50,139 nucleotides of DNA from an uncultured Acidimicrobiales bacterium (GTDB lineage Bacteria; Actinomycetota; Acidimicrobiia; Acidimicrobiales; Aldehydirespiratoraceae): positions 1 to 50,139 of the forward strand of contig CAJQPN010000028.1 in the NCBI GenBank assembly GCA_905480195.1. Reading direction: 5' to 3'. Under the pieces are notes generated by a model. The model worked only from the letters and a program-made list of their open reading frames with translations, was not told where the DNA came from and did not search any database. Below are positions 31,803 to 40,549 of this stretch, one piece after another (the first letter of the stretch is position 1; each line of letters opens with the position of its first letter). A program made the position numbers and the translations under genes.

Positions 31803-32585
31803 ATGGCAACGCCTGCCGCCGTCCGCATCGCTGAGCGAGAACTACTGCTCTATCGCCGTATCTGGCGCGAGAACGTGATCGGTGCGTTTGTCCAACCCTT
31901 CCTTTATCTCGTCGGCGTCGGCGTCGGCGTCGGTTCGCTCATCGACGACGGTGGCGACCGAGCCGCGATCCTCGGCGAAACCTCGTACTTTGCCTTCTAC
32001 GCAACGGCCCTGCTCGCCACGACGACGATGTTCAACACATCCCAAGAAGCCCTCTGGCCGACGATGGACGGCTTCCGCTGGTCGAATGCGTTCCGAGGAA
32101 TGATCGGTACGCCGCTCGAACCGCGCGACCTTGCCACCGCCTTCCTGCTCACCTTTGGGGGCCGAGCCCTCGTCACCTCCGGTGGGGTGGCGTGCGTGCT
32201 CGCTCTGTTCCCCAGCACTCGGTCGCTCGGCCTGTTCGGCGCCGTCCCGGCCGCAGTGCTGTGCGGGCTTGCGTTCGCAATGCCGATCGCGGCGTGGACC
32301 GGGTCGCGCGACGTTGACAACACGTTCCCGGCGATCCTGCGGTTCGTTGTCATGCCGATGTTCTTGTTCGGCGGTGCCTTCTACCCGGTCGAGCAGCTCC
32401 CCCGCGCGCTCGAGGTCATCGCATGGTTCACGCCGTTGTGGCACGCCATCGAACTGTGCCGCGGGCTCGTGCTCGGTGGAGTCGACACGGGCTCCGCCGT
32501 CGGCCACGTCAGCGTTCTCGTGAGCTACATCGCCGCCGGCTGGCTCGCCTGCACAATCGTGTTCGACCGGAGACTTCGCCCATGA
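31803..32585 (+). CDS. ABC-2 exporter permease 1 (NodJ-like)
   Basis: 260 aa, six membrane helices. LYRRIWRENVIGAFVQPFLYLVGVGVGVG opens the protein and PMFLFGGAFYPVEQLPRALEVIAWFTPLWHAIELCR (about 183-218) is the ABC2-membrane signature. It starts 3 nt after the ATPase stop, so translation is coupled. The cargo is unknown. Confidence 0.9.
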   Translation: MATPAAVRIAERELLLYRRIWRENVIGAFVQPFLYLVGVGVGVGSLIDDGGDRAAILGETSYFAFYATALLATTTMFNTSQEALWPTMDGFRWSNAFRGMIGTPLEPRDLATAFLLTFGGRALVTSGGVACVLALFPSTRSLGLFGAVPAAVLCGLAFAMPIAAWTGSRDVDNTFPAILRFVVMPMFLFGGAFYPVEQLPRALEVIAWFTPLWHAIELCRGLVLGGVDTGSAVGHVSVLVSYIAAGWLACTIVFDRRLRP

Positions 32586-32613
32586 GCCGCATGCACGCAA
32601 TGAGGCGGTGCCC

Positions 32614-33408
32614 ATGAGCCTCGTCACGACCTCAGCTTCGGTCTGGCGCGACATACGACGGCCACAGCGGCTGATCGAACGCAGCGCCATGGTCTACCGC
32701 CGCAACTGGATCATCATTCTCAGTGGCTTATTCGAACCCATGCTGTTCCTGTTGTCGATCCGCGTGGGGCTCAGCCAACTCGTCGGCGATGTCGAAGTCT
32801 CCGGCCGACGCATCGCCTACGACGAGTTCGTTGCCCCCGGACTGCTCGCTGCGGCTGCCATGAACGGCGCCATCTTCGACTCGACGATGAACATCTTCCA
32901 CAAGTGGAAGGCATCGAAGCTCTACGACGCACTCCTGACCACGCCACTTACCGCCGCCGACATCGCCGTCGGCGAGATCGGCTGGGCCGTTCTTCGCGGC
33001 ACGATCTACGCCACCGCATTCCTCATCACGATGGCTGCCATGGGCATGGTCGAGTCGGCGTGGGTCGTAATGGCCGTGCCAGTCGCTGCCCTTATCGGCT
33101 TCACCTTCGCCTCGCTCGGCATGGCGGCCACCACATTCATGCGAAGTTGGGCCGACTTCGAGTACGTGCCAGCCGCCACACTTCCCCTGTTCCTGTTCTC
33201 GGCGACCTTCTACCCGGTCTCGGCCTACGGCGACTGGTCGTGGGTGGTGAACCTCAGCCCGCTCTACCACGGGGTCGAACTTGTGCGGGCAGCCAACCTC
33301 GGCGTCTGGGAGGCAGCGCTGCTCGCCCATGTTGCGGTGCTCGTCGTGCTCGGCGTCGCAGGCACGACCGTCGCCGCCCGCCGGATCGAGAAGTTGCTCC
33401 TGAGCTGA
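32614..33408 (+). CDS. ABC-2 exporter permease 2 (NodJ-like)
   Basis: 264 aa, six membrane helices. It shares the pattern SATFYPVSAYGDWSWVVNLSPLYHGVELVR with permease 1, so the two are ancient paralogues that likely form a heterodimer. ATG 32614 has GAGGCGG upstream; GTG 32608 in the same frame is the alternative. It is the last gene of the exporter operon. Confidence 0.9.
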   Translation: MSLVTTSASVWRDIRRPQRLIERSAMVYRRNWIIILSGLFEPMLFLLSIRVGLSQLVGDVEVSGRRIAYDEFVAPGLLAAAAMNGAIFDSTMNIFHKWKASKLYDALLTTPLTAADIAVGEIGWAVLRGTIYATAFLITMAAMGMVESAWVVMAVPVAALIGFTFASLGMAATTFMRSWADFEYVPAATLPLFLFSATFYPVSAYGDWSWVVNLSPLYHGVELVRAANLGVWEAALLAHVAVLVVLGVAGTTVAARRIEKLLLS

Positions 33409-33439
33409 GGTCGGGTGTCGGTAAGCCGGTGGCCGACCT
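33408..33439 (+). terminator. Possible hairpin terminator after the ABC exporter operon
   Basis: AGGTCGG (33408-33414) and CCGACCT (33433-33439) pair around an 18-nt loop that has a smaller CGG/CCG pairing. No T-run follows, and the next gene's -10 box starts 2 nt later. Weak. Confidence 0.3.
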
Positions 33440-33440
33440 C

Positions 33441-33446
33441 TAGTGT
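33441..33446 (+). promoter_or_regulatory. Leaderless-type -10 box (TAGTGT) for the small membrane protein
   Basis: TAGTGT is 6 nt before the GTG at 33453; no Shine-Dalgarno is present. Confidence 0.45.
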
Positions 33447-33452
33447 CTCGTC

Positions 33453-33773
33453 GTGGTCACCCAAGCAGAGTTCTTCGAACACCTCCTCTGGTCAGGTGGG
33501 ATCATGGTCGTCGCGCTGGGCGTGGCCGCTTACGTCCGGCACCGCTACGACGCAGAACACAAGAAGTTCCGGCGAATTGCAATCTGGTTCGTCGTGTCGC
33601 TCGCGGCCGTCGCCGGCCTGTCGTTGACCGCAGACGTGACCGAGACTCGATGCACTCGGGACCCAAGCGAATTCTGTCGCTATAACAACAACATCCCCTT
33701 CATCGCGACCGTCGTCACTCTCTATGTCGCCATCACGCTCGGCCGGGCGTTCTTCATGCACTTCAATCGCTGA
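33453..33773 (+). CDS. Small membrane protein of unknown function (three helices)
   Basis: 106 aa. I do not recognise the family. Hydrophobic segments stand at about 13-29, 43-61 and 82-100. Between the second and third is a polar loop with two Cys (TRCTRDPSEFC) that could form a disulfide outside the cell. The GTG start at 33453 is set by the TAGTGT box 6 nt before it. The coding bias is like that of the neighbours, so a real gene is likely. Confidence 0.65.
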   Translation: MVTQAEFFEHLLWSGGIMVVALGVAAYVRHRYDAEHKKFRRIAIWFVVSLAAVAGLSLTADVTETRCTRDPSEFCRYNNNIPFIATVVTLYVAITLGRAFFMHFNR

Positions 33774-33820
33774 CCCGTTCAGCGGTACTGTCAGACACCC
33801 CTTCGACAAGGAGACCTCGG

Positions 33821-36800
33821 ATGCCCATCAACCCGTCATTTCTCGGCCAGGTCACGTACCGCTGCATCGGCCCGACCCGCGGTGGCCGGGTGGTTGCCGT
33901 CGCTGCGGACCCGGTCGATCGCAACGTCTTCTACTTCGGCGCCTGCGCCGGTGGTGTTTGGAAGACCGAGGACGCCGGAACGTATTGGGAGTGCATCACC
34001 GACGGTCAACTGACGAGCGGTTCGATCGGCGCGCTCGCCGTCGCGCCGTCGGATCAAAACGTCATCTACGCAGGCACCGGCGAAGCCACGATTCGCATCG
34101 ACGTGAGTCACGGTGACGGCGTGTACCGCTCTCGTGATCGCGGACGCACATGGACCCACGTCGGCTTGCCCGAGTCTCGCCACATCGGCGCAGTACGCGT
34201 CCACCCCCACGACGCGGACACCGTCTACGTCGCTGCGCTCGGTCATATGTCAAAGGACAACCCAGAACGTGGCGTCTACCGCTCCACGGACGGTGGCGAC
34301 CACTGGGATCTCGTCCTGCACGTGAGTGAATCCGCCGGGGCAGTCGACCTCTCGATCGACCCAAACAACCCGCGAATCCTCTACGCAACCACCTGGGAGG
34401 CGCGTCGCAACTTCTGGTCGATCAACTCCGGCGGCCCGGGCTCGGGCCTGTGGCGCTCGACCGACGGCGGCGACACATGGACCGAGCTGACGTTCAACAA
34501 AGGGATGCCCGAGGGCACAGTCGGCAAGATCGGCGTCGCCGCCTCACCCGCCCAGCACGGTCGCGTGTTCGCACTCGTCGAGGCCGAGGGCCGTGCACGC
34601 GGCATGTACCGCTCCGACGATTTCGGCGACACCTGGGAGAAGGTCTCTGGCAAGGCAGAACTGTGCTGGCGACCTTGGTACTACATGCACGTCACGGCGC
34701 ACCCGACCGACCCCGACACCGTCTACGTGATGAACATGAAGGCCTGGAAGTCGATCGACGGCGGTGCCAACTACACCGAGATGAGCACGCCACACGGCGA
34801 CAACCACGAACTGTGGATCGACCCGAACGACACCGACCGCATGATCGGATGCGACGACGGCGGTGCATGGGTGTCGCTCAACGGCTCCAAGACGTGGTCG
34901 TCGATCTACAACCAGCCCACTGCACAGCTGTATCACGTCGACGTCGACGACCAATACCCGTACCTCGTCTACGGCTCGCAGCAAGACAACTCATCGATCG
35001 CTGTCCCGAGCCGCACGGGGAAAGGCGCGATCAATTGGGCCGACTGCTACCCGCCGGGCACCGCCGAGTCCGGCTATGTCGCCGTCAAGCCCGGCGATCC
35101 CAACATCGTCTACGTCGGCGCGATCGGTTCATCGCCGGGTGGTGGCGACGCACTGCAGCGTTACGACCACCGCAGCAAGCAGATCCAGCTCGTGAGCGTG
35201 TGGCCCGAGCGATACCTCGACGGCAACACCGCCGAGGTCCGCTTCCAATGGACCTACCCGATCATGTTCTCCCCACACGACCCGAACACGCTCTACGCCG
35301 CCGGCAACCGGTTGTTCCGGTCAACCGACGAGGGCAACAGTTGGGAACCGATCAGCCCCGACCTCACTCGAGCCGACCCGGACACGATGGGTGTGTCCGG
35401 TCCGCTCACAATGGACACCGCCGGCGCCGAGATGTACGCCACCATCTTCTCGCTCATGGTCTCAGCCCATCAGCCGGGCGTGATGATGACGGGCTCCGAC
35501 GACGGACTGGTGCACGTCACCACCGACGATGGCGAGAACTGGACGGACGTGACCCCCGACGGCCTGCCGGCCAACTCCCAGGTCACGATGCTGGCAGAGT
35601 CGCCCCACAACCAGGGCACCGTCTACATGACCGTCGCCCGTCACAAAGAGGGCGACTACGCGCCGTACGTCTACAAGACGTCCGATCTCGGACAGGGCTG
35701 GACCCTCATCACCGACGGTATCCCCGAACGCGAATACTGCCGGGTTGTTCGCGAGGACCCGGCTCGGGAGGGGACGCTGTACGTCGGCACCGAGATGGGC
35801 CTTCACGTGTCGGTCGACGATGGCGCCAACTGGCAACCGCTGCAGTCGAACCTGCCGGTGACCCCGGTCTACGACCTCGTGCTCAAGCACGGCGACATGA
35901 TCGTCGCTACGCACGGGAGGTCGTTCTGGATCCTCGACAATGTCGCCCAGATTCACCAGGCAGCCGACCTCTCCGACACGGCGGTCCCGGCGCTCATGAA
36001 GCCCGCAGACACGATCCGGGCACCGGAGCACCTGTTCGCCGGCTTCTGGGGTCGACCGGGTGGCAAGAACTACCACGTCACCATCGGACAGAACGCCACG
36101 TTCTACGTCGACGAACACGACACCGGCCACAAGACGAAGCGTCTCCTCGACGCCGGCGACGACCTCCGTCACGGCGTTCGGTTCACCTACTTTGTGCCAG
36201 AGGGCACCGAGGAGACCGTGCGCCTCACGGTGCTCGATGCCGCGGGGACCGAAATCGATTCGTTCCACAGCGACATTCCGGCCGAGAAAGAGGACCGTGA
36301 GGGCTTCTATTGCACAGCTGACTCGGGGATGAACGAATTCTGGTGGAGCATGCGTCACCCCGATGGCCCGAAGATGGACAACACCGAATTCCATGGCAAG
36401 CCGGCGGGGCCGCTCACCCTCCCTGGTGACTACGCGGTCCGGCTTGACATCGGCGACTTCTCCCAGACCCAGCCCTTCACCCTTCGGCTCGACCCGCGCA
36501 TCGACACCAGCGTTGAGGATCTCGAGGCTCAGTTCTCGCTGCAGATCCAGATCCGCGATCGGCTGTCGGAAGTGACCACCGCGATCAACCGGTGCCGCAC
36601 CCTGAAGACGATGCTGGGCGGCTGGGCGGGACGACTCGACGAGATCGACGGCGGCGGTGATGCCGCGGCCGGCGCCCGCGAGCTCTCGGAAAAAATCGAT
36701 TCGATCGAACGCAAGCTCGTGCAGCCCGATCTGGCATCGGAGGGCGACAGCCTCAACTATCGCGAACAGCTGTGGGAGAAGCTCGACGACCTCGTCCCCG

Positions 36801-36970
36801 TGGTCGCGAGTGCCGACGCAAAGCCCACGGCGCAGTCGTACGCGGTGTTCGAGAAGCTCTCCGGTGAGATGGATCCGCACCTCTCGGTGCTCGACGAACT
36901 CATCGCCGGCGACCTCGCTGCGCTCAATGATGCACTCGGCGCCCTAGGCGTCGACGTCGTCGACGCCTAG
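33821..36970 (+). CDS. Large sortilin/VPS10-type BNR-repeat beta-propeller protein
   Basis: 1049 aa. Repeated BNR (Asp-box) motifs S/T-x-D-x-G-x-T/S-W occur through the first about 700 residues (for example STDGGDTWTEL, SDDFGDTWEKV, STDEGNSWEPI), as in the glycosyl-hydrolase/sortilin propeller proteins of bacteria. The last about 300 residues have a beta-rich domain and helices. There is no signal peptide, unlike most relatives. No catalytic residues can be assigned. A strong site (AAGGAG) precedes ATG 33821. A perfect hairpin covers the stop codon. Confidence 0.85.
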   Translation: MPINPSFLGQVTYRCIGPTRGGRVVAVAADPVDRNVFYFGACAGGVWKTEDAGTYWECITDGQLTSGSIGALAVAPSDQNVIYAGTGEATIRIDVSHGDGVYRSRDRGRTWTHVGLPESRHIGAVRVHPHDADTVYVAALGHMSKDNPERGVYRSTDGGDHWDLVLHVSESAGAVDLSIDPNNPRILYATTWEARRNFWSINSGGPGSGLWRSTDGGDTWTELTFNKGMPEGTVGKIGVAASPAQHGRVFALVEAEGRARGMYRSDDFGDTWEKVSGKAELCWRPWYYMHVTAHPTDPDTVYVMNMKAWKSIDGGANYTEMSTPHGDNHELWIDPNDTDRMIGCDDGGAWVSLNGSKTWSSIYNQPTAQLYHVDVDDQYPYLVYGSQQDNSSIAVPSRTGKGAINWADCYPPGTAESGYVAVKPGDPNIVYVGAIGSSPGGGDALQRYDHRSKQIQLVSVWPERYLDGNTAEVRFQWTYPIMFSPHDPNTLYAAGNRLFRSTDEGNSWEPISPDLTRADPDTMGVSGPLTMDTAGAEMYATIFSLMVSAHQPGVMMTGSDDGLVHVTTDDGENWTDVTPDGLPANSQVTMLAESPHNQGTVYMTVARHKEGDYAPYVYKTSDLGQGWTLITDGIPEREYCRVVREDPAREGTLYVGTEMGLHVSVDDGANWQPLQSNLPVTPVYDLVLKHGDMIVATHGRSFWILDNVAQIHQAADLSDTAVPALMKPADTIRAPEHLFAGFWGRPGGKNYHVTIGQNATFYVDEHDTGHKTKRLLDAGDDLRHGVRFTYFVPEGTEETVRLTVLDAAGTEIDSFHSDIPAEKEDREGFYCTADSGMNEFWWSMRHPDGPKMDNTEFHGKPAGPLTLPGDYAVRLDIGDFSQTQPFTLRLDPRIDTSVEDLEAQFSLQIQIRDRLSEVTTAINRCRTLKTMLGGWAGRLDEIDGGGDAAAGARELSEKIDSIERKLVQPDLASEGDSLNYREQLWEKLDDLVPVVASADAKPTAQSYAVFEKLSGEMDPHLSVLDELIAGDLAALNDALGALGVDVVDA

Positions 36971-36972
36971 GG
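36942..36972 (+). terminator. Perfect 14-bp hairpin spanning the stop codon of the BNR protein gene
   Basis: CCCTAGGCGTCGAC (36942-36955) and GTCGACGCCTAGGG (36959-36972) pair fully around GTC. The TAG stop (36968-36970) is in the 3' arm. There is no T-run, and the next gene starts 10 nt later. It could be a terminator, an mRNA stabiliser or a dimeric protein site. Confidence 0.6.
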
Positions 36973-36982
36973 AGTTCCCTTC

Positions 36983-37702
36983 GTGGAGATCCTCGCTCTG
37001 CTCGGCGTCCTCCTGCTCGTCTACCTGTCCTTCGCCGTCTCGGCGTCGGCCGGGCTGGGCGGCTCGCTGGTGCTCGTGCCGACGCTCGTGGTGTTCCTCG
37101 GATCGAAGGAGGGCATCGCGCTTGCGGCGCTTCTTCTGGCCAGCAACAACGTCTTGAAGATCGCCACGTACCGCAAAACTTTGCCCTTCCGCGCGGCGGT
37201 CGGCGTCGTGTTGCTGCTGGTCCTTGGCGCAGCGGCGGGTTCGGCGTTGCTGGTCGCGGCACCCGTCTGGGTCGTCACTGCAGGCGTGGTTGCGATGTTC
37301 GTGGCGACGCTCATCGCCGAACGCTTCGAGCTGCAGTTGGCTCGGGCCGGCTTCGCGCCGGTGTTGTCGTTCGCCTCGGGGGCCACCTCGGGCTTCTCGG
37401 GAACGTCGGGACCGCTCAAGGGCGTCGCAATCCGCAATCTCGACCTCGATCGCCGCCACTTCGTCGGTGCTGCGTCGCTAGCGTCGTTTGCGGGCGACGC
37501 AACGAAGACGGCGATCTTCGCCGAGGCCGGGTTGCTTGGTCGACAGGCGGTGTTGCTCGCTCTGGCTGCCGTGCCACTGATGGCGCTGGGGACCTGGACG
37601 GGGTCGACCTTCAATAACCGGGCCGGCGAACGCCGCTTCGCCATGCTTTTCTGGACCGTCATGACCGGCTACACGGTTCGGCTCGGCATCCTCCTCGCCT
37701 GA
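36983..37702 (+). CDS. TauE/SafE-family membrane permease
   Basis: 239 aa with seven or eight membrane helices. SASAGLGGSLVLVPTLVVFLG in the first helix pair and SGATSGFSGTSGPLKGVAI in the second repeat give the TauE/SafE (DUF81) fold. It is a second, distant paralogue of the permease at 14239-14976. The start is GTG 36983. It may export a sulfur-containing or other organic anion. Confidence 0.82.
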   Translation: MEILALLGVLLLVYLSFAVSASAGLGGSLVLVPTLVVFLGSKEGIALAALLLASNNVLKIATYRKTLPFRAAVGVVLLLVLGAAAGSALLVAAPVWVVTAGVVAMFVATLIAERFELQLARAGFAPVLSFASGATSGFSGTSGPLKGVAIRNLDLDRRHFVGAASLASFAGDATKTAIFAEAGLLGRQAVLLALAAVPLMALGTWTGSTFNNRAGERRFAMLFWTVMTGYTVRLGILLA

Positions 37703-37780
37703 GACGACGGGAACGATCTCACCGAAAACGCCAGGGGTAGGCCGTGCCGCGACCGCAAGGACTCGAGCTACGGCGCCCAA

Positions 37781-37797
37781 CATAGACTTGACCTATG
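37781..37797 (+). promoter_or_regulatory. Overlapping -10 box and LysR-type inverted repeat at the start of the lysR gene
   Basis: CATAG-7-CTATG is an inverted repeat whose right half contains the ATG (37795). It contains T-N11-A (37783/37795), as LysR sites do. TAGACT (37783-37788) is also a -10 box 6 nt before the ATG. A LysR protein bound here would block its own transcription. Confidence 0.45.
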
Positions 37798-38691
37798 CCC
37801 CTGCCACCGACATTTCCGGAGCTGGCTTCGCTCGATCTGTTCGTGTCCGTTGTCGAACTTGGGAGCGTGTCACGCGCCGCCGAGGCCCATGGGATCACCC
37901 AGCCGTCGGCCAGCAGCAGGATCAAGCACCTCGAACGACAACTTGAGCTGCGCCTGCTCGACCGCGGACCCGGCGGCTCGGTCCCGACCGACGCCGGCGT
38001 CGTCGTCGCCGGTTGGGCCGAGGGAATCCTCAGAGCAGCCCATCAGCTCAGTGCCGGGCTGTCGGCGTTTCAGGCCGAGCAGACCGGCCGTCTCCGCATC
38101 GCCGCAAGCTTCACGATTGCCGAGTACCTGCTCCCCCAATGGCTCGACCGCTTCTCGCGGGCTCACCCACGAGACTCGATCGCGCTGGAGGTCGCAAACT
38201 CGACCACCGTCGTCGATCGGCTCTACCACGGTGCCGCCGATCTCGGCTTCATCGAAACACCCTCGGAATGGGCGGCGCTTGACGAGCAGGTGGTCGGCCA
38301 CGACGAACTCGTCACGGTCGTAGCCCCGACTCACCCGTGGGCCGAGCGCAGATCGGTTCCCGTCGAAGCGCTTGCCGCGACTCCGCTGGTCATGCGCGAA
38401 GCCGGTTCCGGCACCCGTGAAGCACTCGAGACGGCACTTCGCCACCTCGGCCTCGGCAAGCCGGGTTCAGTCCTCGAGTTGGGTTCAACCTCCGCCGTTC
38501 GAGCCGCAGTCGTGCATGGCAACGCGCCAACGGTGATCAGCAGGCTTGCGATCGCCGCCGAGGTCGCCGGTGGTCAACTCGTCGAGATCGAAACGCCGGG
38601 GCTCACCATCGGTCGAGACCTACGAGCCGTGTGGCCCACCGGCTCCGAGCTCCCACCACTTGCAAGAGCGCTCCTCGACGACCTCGAGTGA
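37795..38691 (+). CDS. LysR-type transcriptional regulator
   Basis: 298 aa. The winged helix-turn-helix at about 5-65 has FVSVVELGSVSRAAEAHGITQPSASSRIKHLERQLELRLLDR, as in the family; the substrate-binding domain starts near 90 (GRLRIAASFTIAEYLLPQWL, as in CysB/CbbR-like members). A likely auto-regulatory site overlaps its start codon. The F420-type oxidoreductase and DUF1330 genes lie convergently behind it, the TauE-like permease before it on the same strand, so the latter may be a target. Confidence 0.92.
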   Translation: MPLPPTFPELASLDLFVSVVELGSVSRAAEAHGITQPSASSRIKHLERQLELRLLDRGPGGSVPTDAGVVVAGWAEGILRAAHQLSAGLSAFQAEQTGRLRIAASFTIAEYLLPQWLDRFSRAHPRDSIALEVANSTTVVDRLYHGAADLGFIETPSEWAALDEQVVGHDELVTVVAPTHPWAERRSVPVEALAATPLVMREAGSGTREALETALRHLGLGKPGSVLELGSTSAVRAAVVHGNAPTVISRLAIAAEVAGGQLVEIETPGLTIGRDLRAVWPTGSELPPLARALLDDLE

Positions 38692-38701
38692 GCGCCGCCG
38701 C

Positions 38702-39616
38702 TCAGCCCCGCCGAAGCCGTTGCGCGACCGCACCCATCACCTCGGCCTCGGCCTCGCGTGTCGGGCCGCAAGGTGACACGTTGATCACCTTGGCGCCAGC
38801 CTCCACGTAGGGCAGCAGGAAGTCGGCGATGTCGTCGGCCGTGCCCATCGGCGTGTACTTCTCGAACGCCTCGAACGGAATGCCGTAGAACGTCTGCATG
38901 CCGTCGGCTACATAGCCGCGCGCCTCGGCTCGGTCGTCGCCGATACCCGCCCAGATCTGGAGCCCGTGCTGCCAGTCCACGCTGCGGTCGGCGCCGAGTT
39001 CTTCGGCTATCGCCACACCCGAGGCGAAGCGACCGACGGAACACCACGAGGCGAGCCAGCCGTCACCGAGGCGGGCAGCACGTTCGATTGCGGCATCGCT
39101 GCGGCCGCCGACCGTGAAAGCGATGCGGGGTTCGGGCGTCGGCCGGATCAAGGCATCGGTGAACTCGTAGAACGTGCCGTCACCGTGGACGGTCTCGCCG
39201 TCGAGAAGGCGCCGGACGATGTCGAGCGCCGAGTCTGTACGACGACCCCGGGTCGCCGGATCGATTTCACAGACCTCAAATTCGTGCCGGTCCTCACCGC
39301 CAACCCCGACCCCAATCGTGACTCGCCCCGGAGCCATCTCGGCGAGCGACGCGATCTGACGCGCCGCGACGAGCGGATGGCGAAGCGACAGCAGGAAGAC
39401 CCCAAGATAGAGCCCGAGGCGAGGCTCCATCCCCCCGATGGCAGCGAGTCGCACCGGACCGTCGATCCCGGCGCCGCCGATGAAGCTGACGTGATCGGCA
39501 GTAAAGATGTGGTCGATACCGGCATCGGCGACAGCGGTGAGGCGGCGGCGCTGGTCCTCGGCCGCGACACTGCCGAGGTCCCACGGCGGGGTCACTCCGA
39601 CGCGCACGTCGTTCAC
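38702..39616 (-). CDS. LLM-class (F420-dependent-type) oxidoreductase
   Basis: 304 aa, luciferase-like TIM barrel. HIFTADHVSFIGG (about 31-43), SLAEMAPGRVTIGVGVGG (about 93-110) and FTVGGRSDAAIERAARLGDGWL are family blocks. Members use F420 or FMN; the branch with no reductase gene nearby is usually F420-dependent. The GTG at 39616 overlaps the TGA of the DUF1330 gene (GTGA), which fixes the start. The substrate is unknown. Confidence 0.87.
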   Translation of the reverse strand: MNDVRVGVTPPWDLGSVAAEDQRRRLTAVADAGIDHIFTADHVSFIGGAGIDGPVRLAAIGGMEPRLGLYLGVFLLSLRHPLVAARQIASLAEMAPGRVTIGVGVGGEDRHEFEVCEIDPATRGRRTDSALDIVRRLLDGETVHGDGTFYEFTDALIRPTPEPRIAFTVGGRSDAAIERAARLGDGWLASWCSVGRFASGVAIAEELGADRSVDWQHGLQIWAGIGDDRAEARGYVADGMQTFYGIPFEAFEKYTPMGTADDIADFLLPYVEAGAKVINVSPCGPTREAEAEVMGAVAQRLRRG

Positions 39617-40032
39617 GAGAAGAAGCCGCCGACAGTCTCGATGTTGAGCTGTCCGGCCAGCCCGGCGCTTCGGTGCACGGCGGCGGCCTGCCATTCCGGT
39701 GACGACGACATGGCGAACAAGGCACCTCGATTCGGATACTTGGCGATCGCCACCTCGTCCCAGAGATCCTCGACCTGTCCGAGCGACAGGAAGGTGACGT
39801 CACCGACGAACACGATCTCGCCGTCGTAGTCCTGGATGATCCGGCTGACCGCCTGGCCGTAGAGGTTGTACGCCGCCCGGCCGGAGAGGTCAGTTTTGCG
39901 GCCGTCTTCGTATTCGGCCGCTGCCTTGAAGCGCAGCAGGTTGACCATGTAGATCGGCCCGTCGGGGCCAGGCTCCATCATCTCCGCGAAACGTTGCCGA
40001 TCGGTCGGCATCACCTCGTTGACGACTTCCAT
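39613..40032 (-). CDS. DUF1330 family protein
   Basis: 139 aa. YMVNLLRFK (about 28-36), YNLYGQAVSRIIQDYDGEIVFVGDV and VAIAKYPNRGALFAMSSSPEWQAAAVHRSAGLAGQ are typical of DUF1330, a dimeric ferredoxin-like fold of unknown activity. ATG 40032 has GGGGAGGA 7 nt upstream. It is coupled to the F420-type oxidoreductase by GTGA, so the two work together in some step. Confidence 0.88.
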   Translation of the reverse strand: MEVVNEVMPTDRQRFAEMMEPGPDGPIYMVNLLRFKAAAEYEDGRKTDLSGRAAYNLYGQAVSRIIQDYDGEIVFVGDVTFLSLGQVEDLWDEVAIAKYPNRGALFAMSSSPEWQAAAVHRSAGLAGQLNIETVGGFFS

Positions 40033-40070
40033 TGCCGGATCCTCCCCTGATCGACCGTCGATCCCGAGAC

Positions 40071-40076
40071 TACGCT
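40071..40076 (+). promoter_or_regulatory. Leaderless-type -10 box (TACGCT) for the RidA gene
   Basis: TACGCT is 8 nt before the ATG at 40085, in the 52-nt gap between divergent genes. Confidence 0.35.
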
Positions 40077-40084
40077 TGCGCGCC

Positions 40085-40549
40085 ATGTCACACGAAGCCC
40101 GCCTCGCTGCCGCCGACATCGAGCTCCCAACGCCGATGCCGCCCGCCGGCCTGTACGTATCGGCGGTGATCAGCGGTGGGCATCTGCATGTCGGGGGCCA
40201 CGGGCCCATCGCGCCGGACGGTTCGATGATCACCGGCAAGGTCGGTACTGACGTTGATCTCGACACCGCCAAACACGCAGCGCGCTTGACGGGTCTGCAA
40301 ATTCTTGCAGCCGCTCGCGTCGAGCTCGGTTCGCTCGATCGCATCACGCGGGTTGTGAAGGTGTTCGGGATGGTGAACTGTGCACCTGGTTTCACCAACA
40401 CACCCGCAGTGATCAACGGCTGCTCCGAACTGTTTCACGAGGTGTTCGGTGAGGCCGGGGTTCACACCCGTTCGGCTGTCGGTATGGCGGAGCTGCCCTT
40501 CGACATCTCCACCGAGATCGAAGCAATCTTCGCGATCGACTCGGACTAG
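40085..40549 (+). CDS. RidA/YjgF-family protein (atypical subgroup)
   Basis: 154 aa. The trimeric RidA fold is indicated by GLYVSAVISGGHLHVGGHGPIAPDG (about 22-46), GLQILAAARVELGSLDRITRVVKVFGMVNC and RSAVGMAELPFDISTEIEAIF. RidA deaminates reactive enamine/imine intermediates; this longer group lacks the usual Arg in the R-x-V-G-V-x-x-L-P site seen in RidA, having RSAVGMAELP, so the Arg is in fact kept. It is divergent from the DUF1330 gene. Its stop overlaps that of the GntR gene. Confidence 0.87.
   Translation: MSHEARLAAADIELPTPMPPAGLYVSAVISGGHLHVGGHGPIAPDGSMITGKVGTDVDLDTAKHAARLTGLQILAAARVELGSLDRITRVVKVFGMVNCAPGFTNTPAVINGCSELFHEVFGEAGVHTRSAVGMAELPFDISTEIEAIFAIDSD

Noticed and set aside
35462-36880. 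472-aa minus-strand open frame
   Set aside because: Antisense shadow of the BNR protein gene with no recognisable domain.
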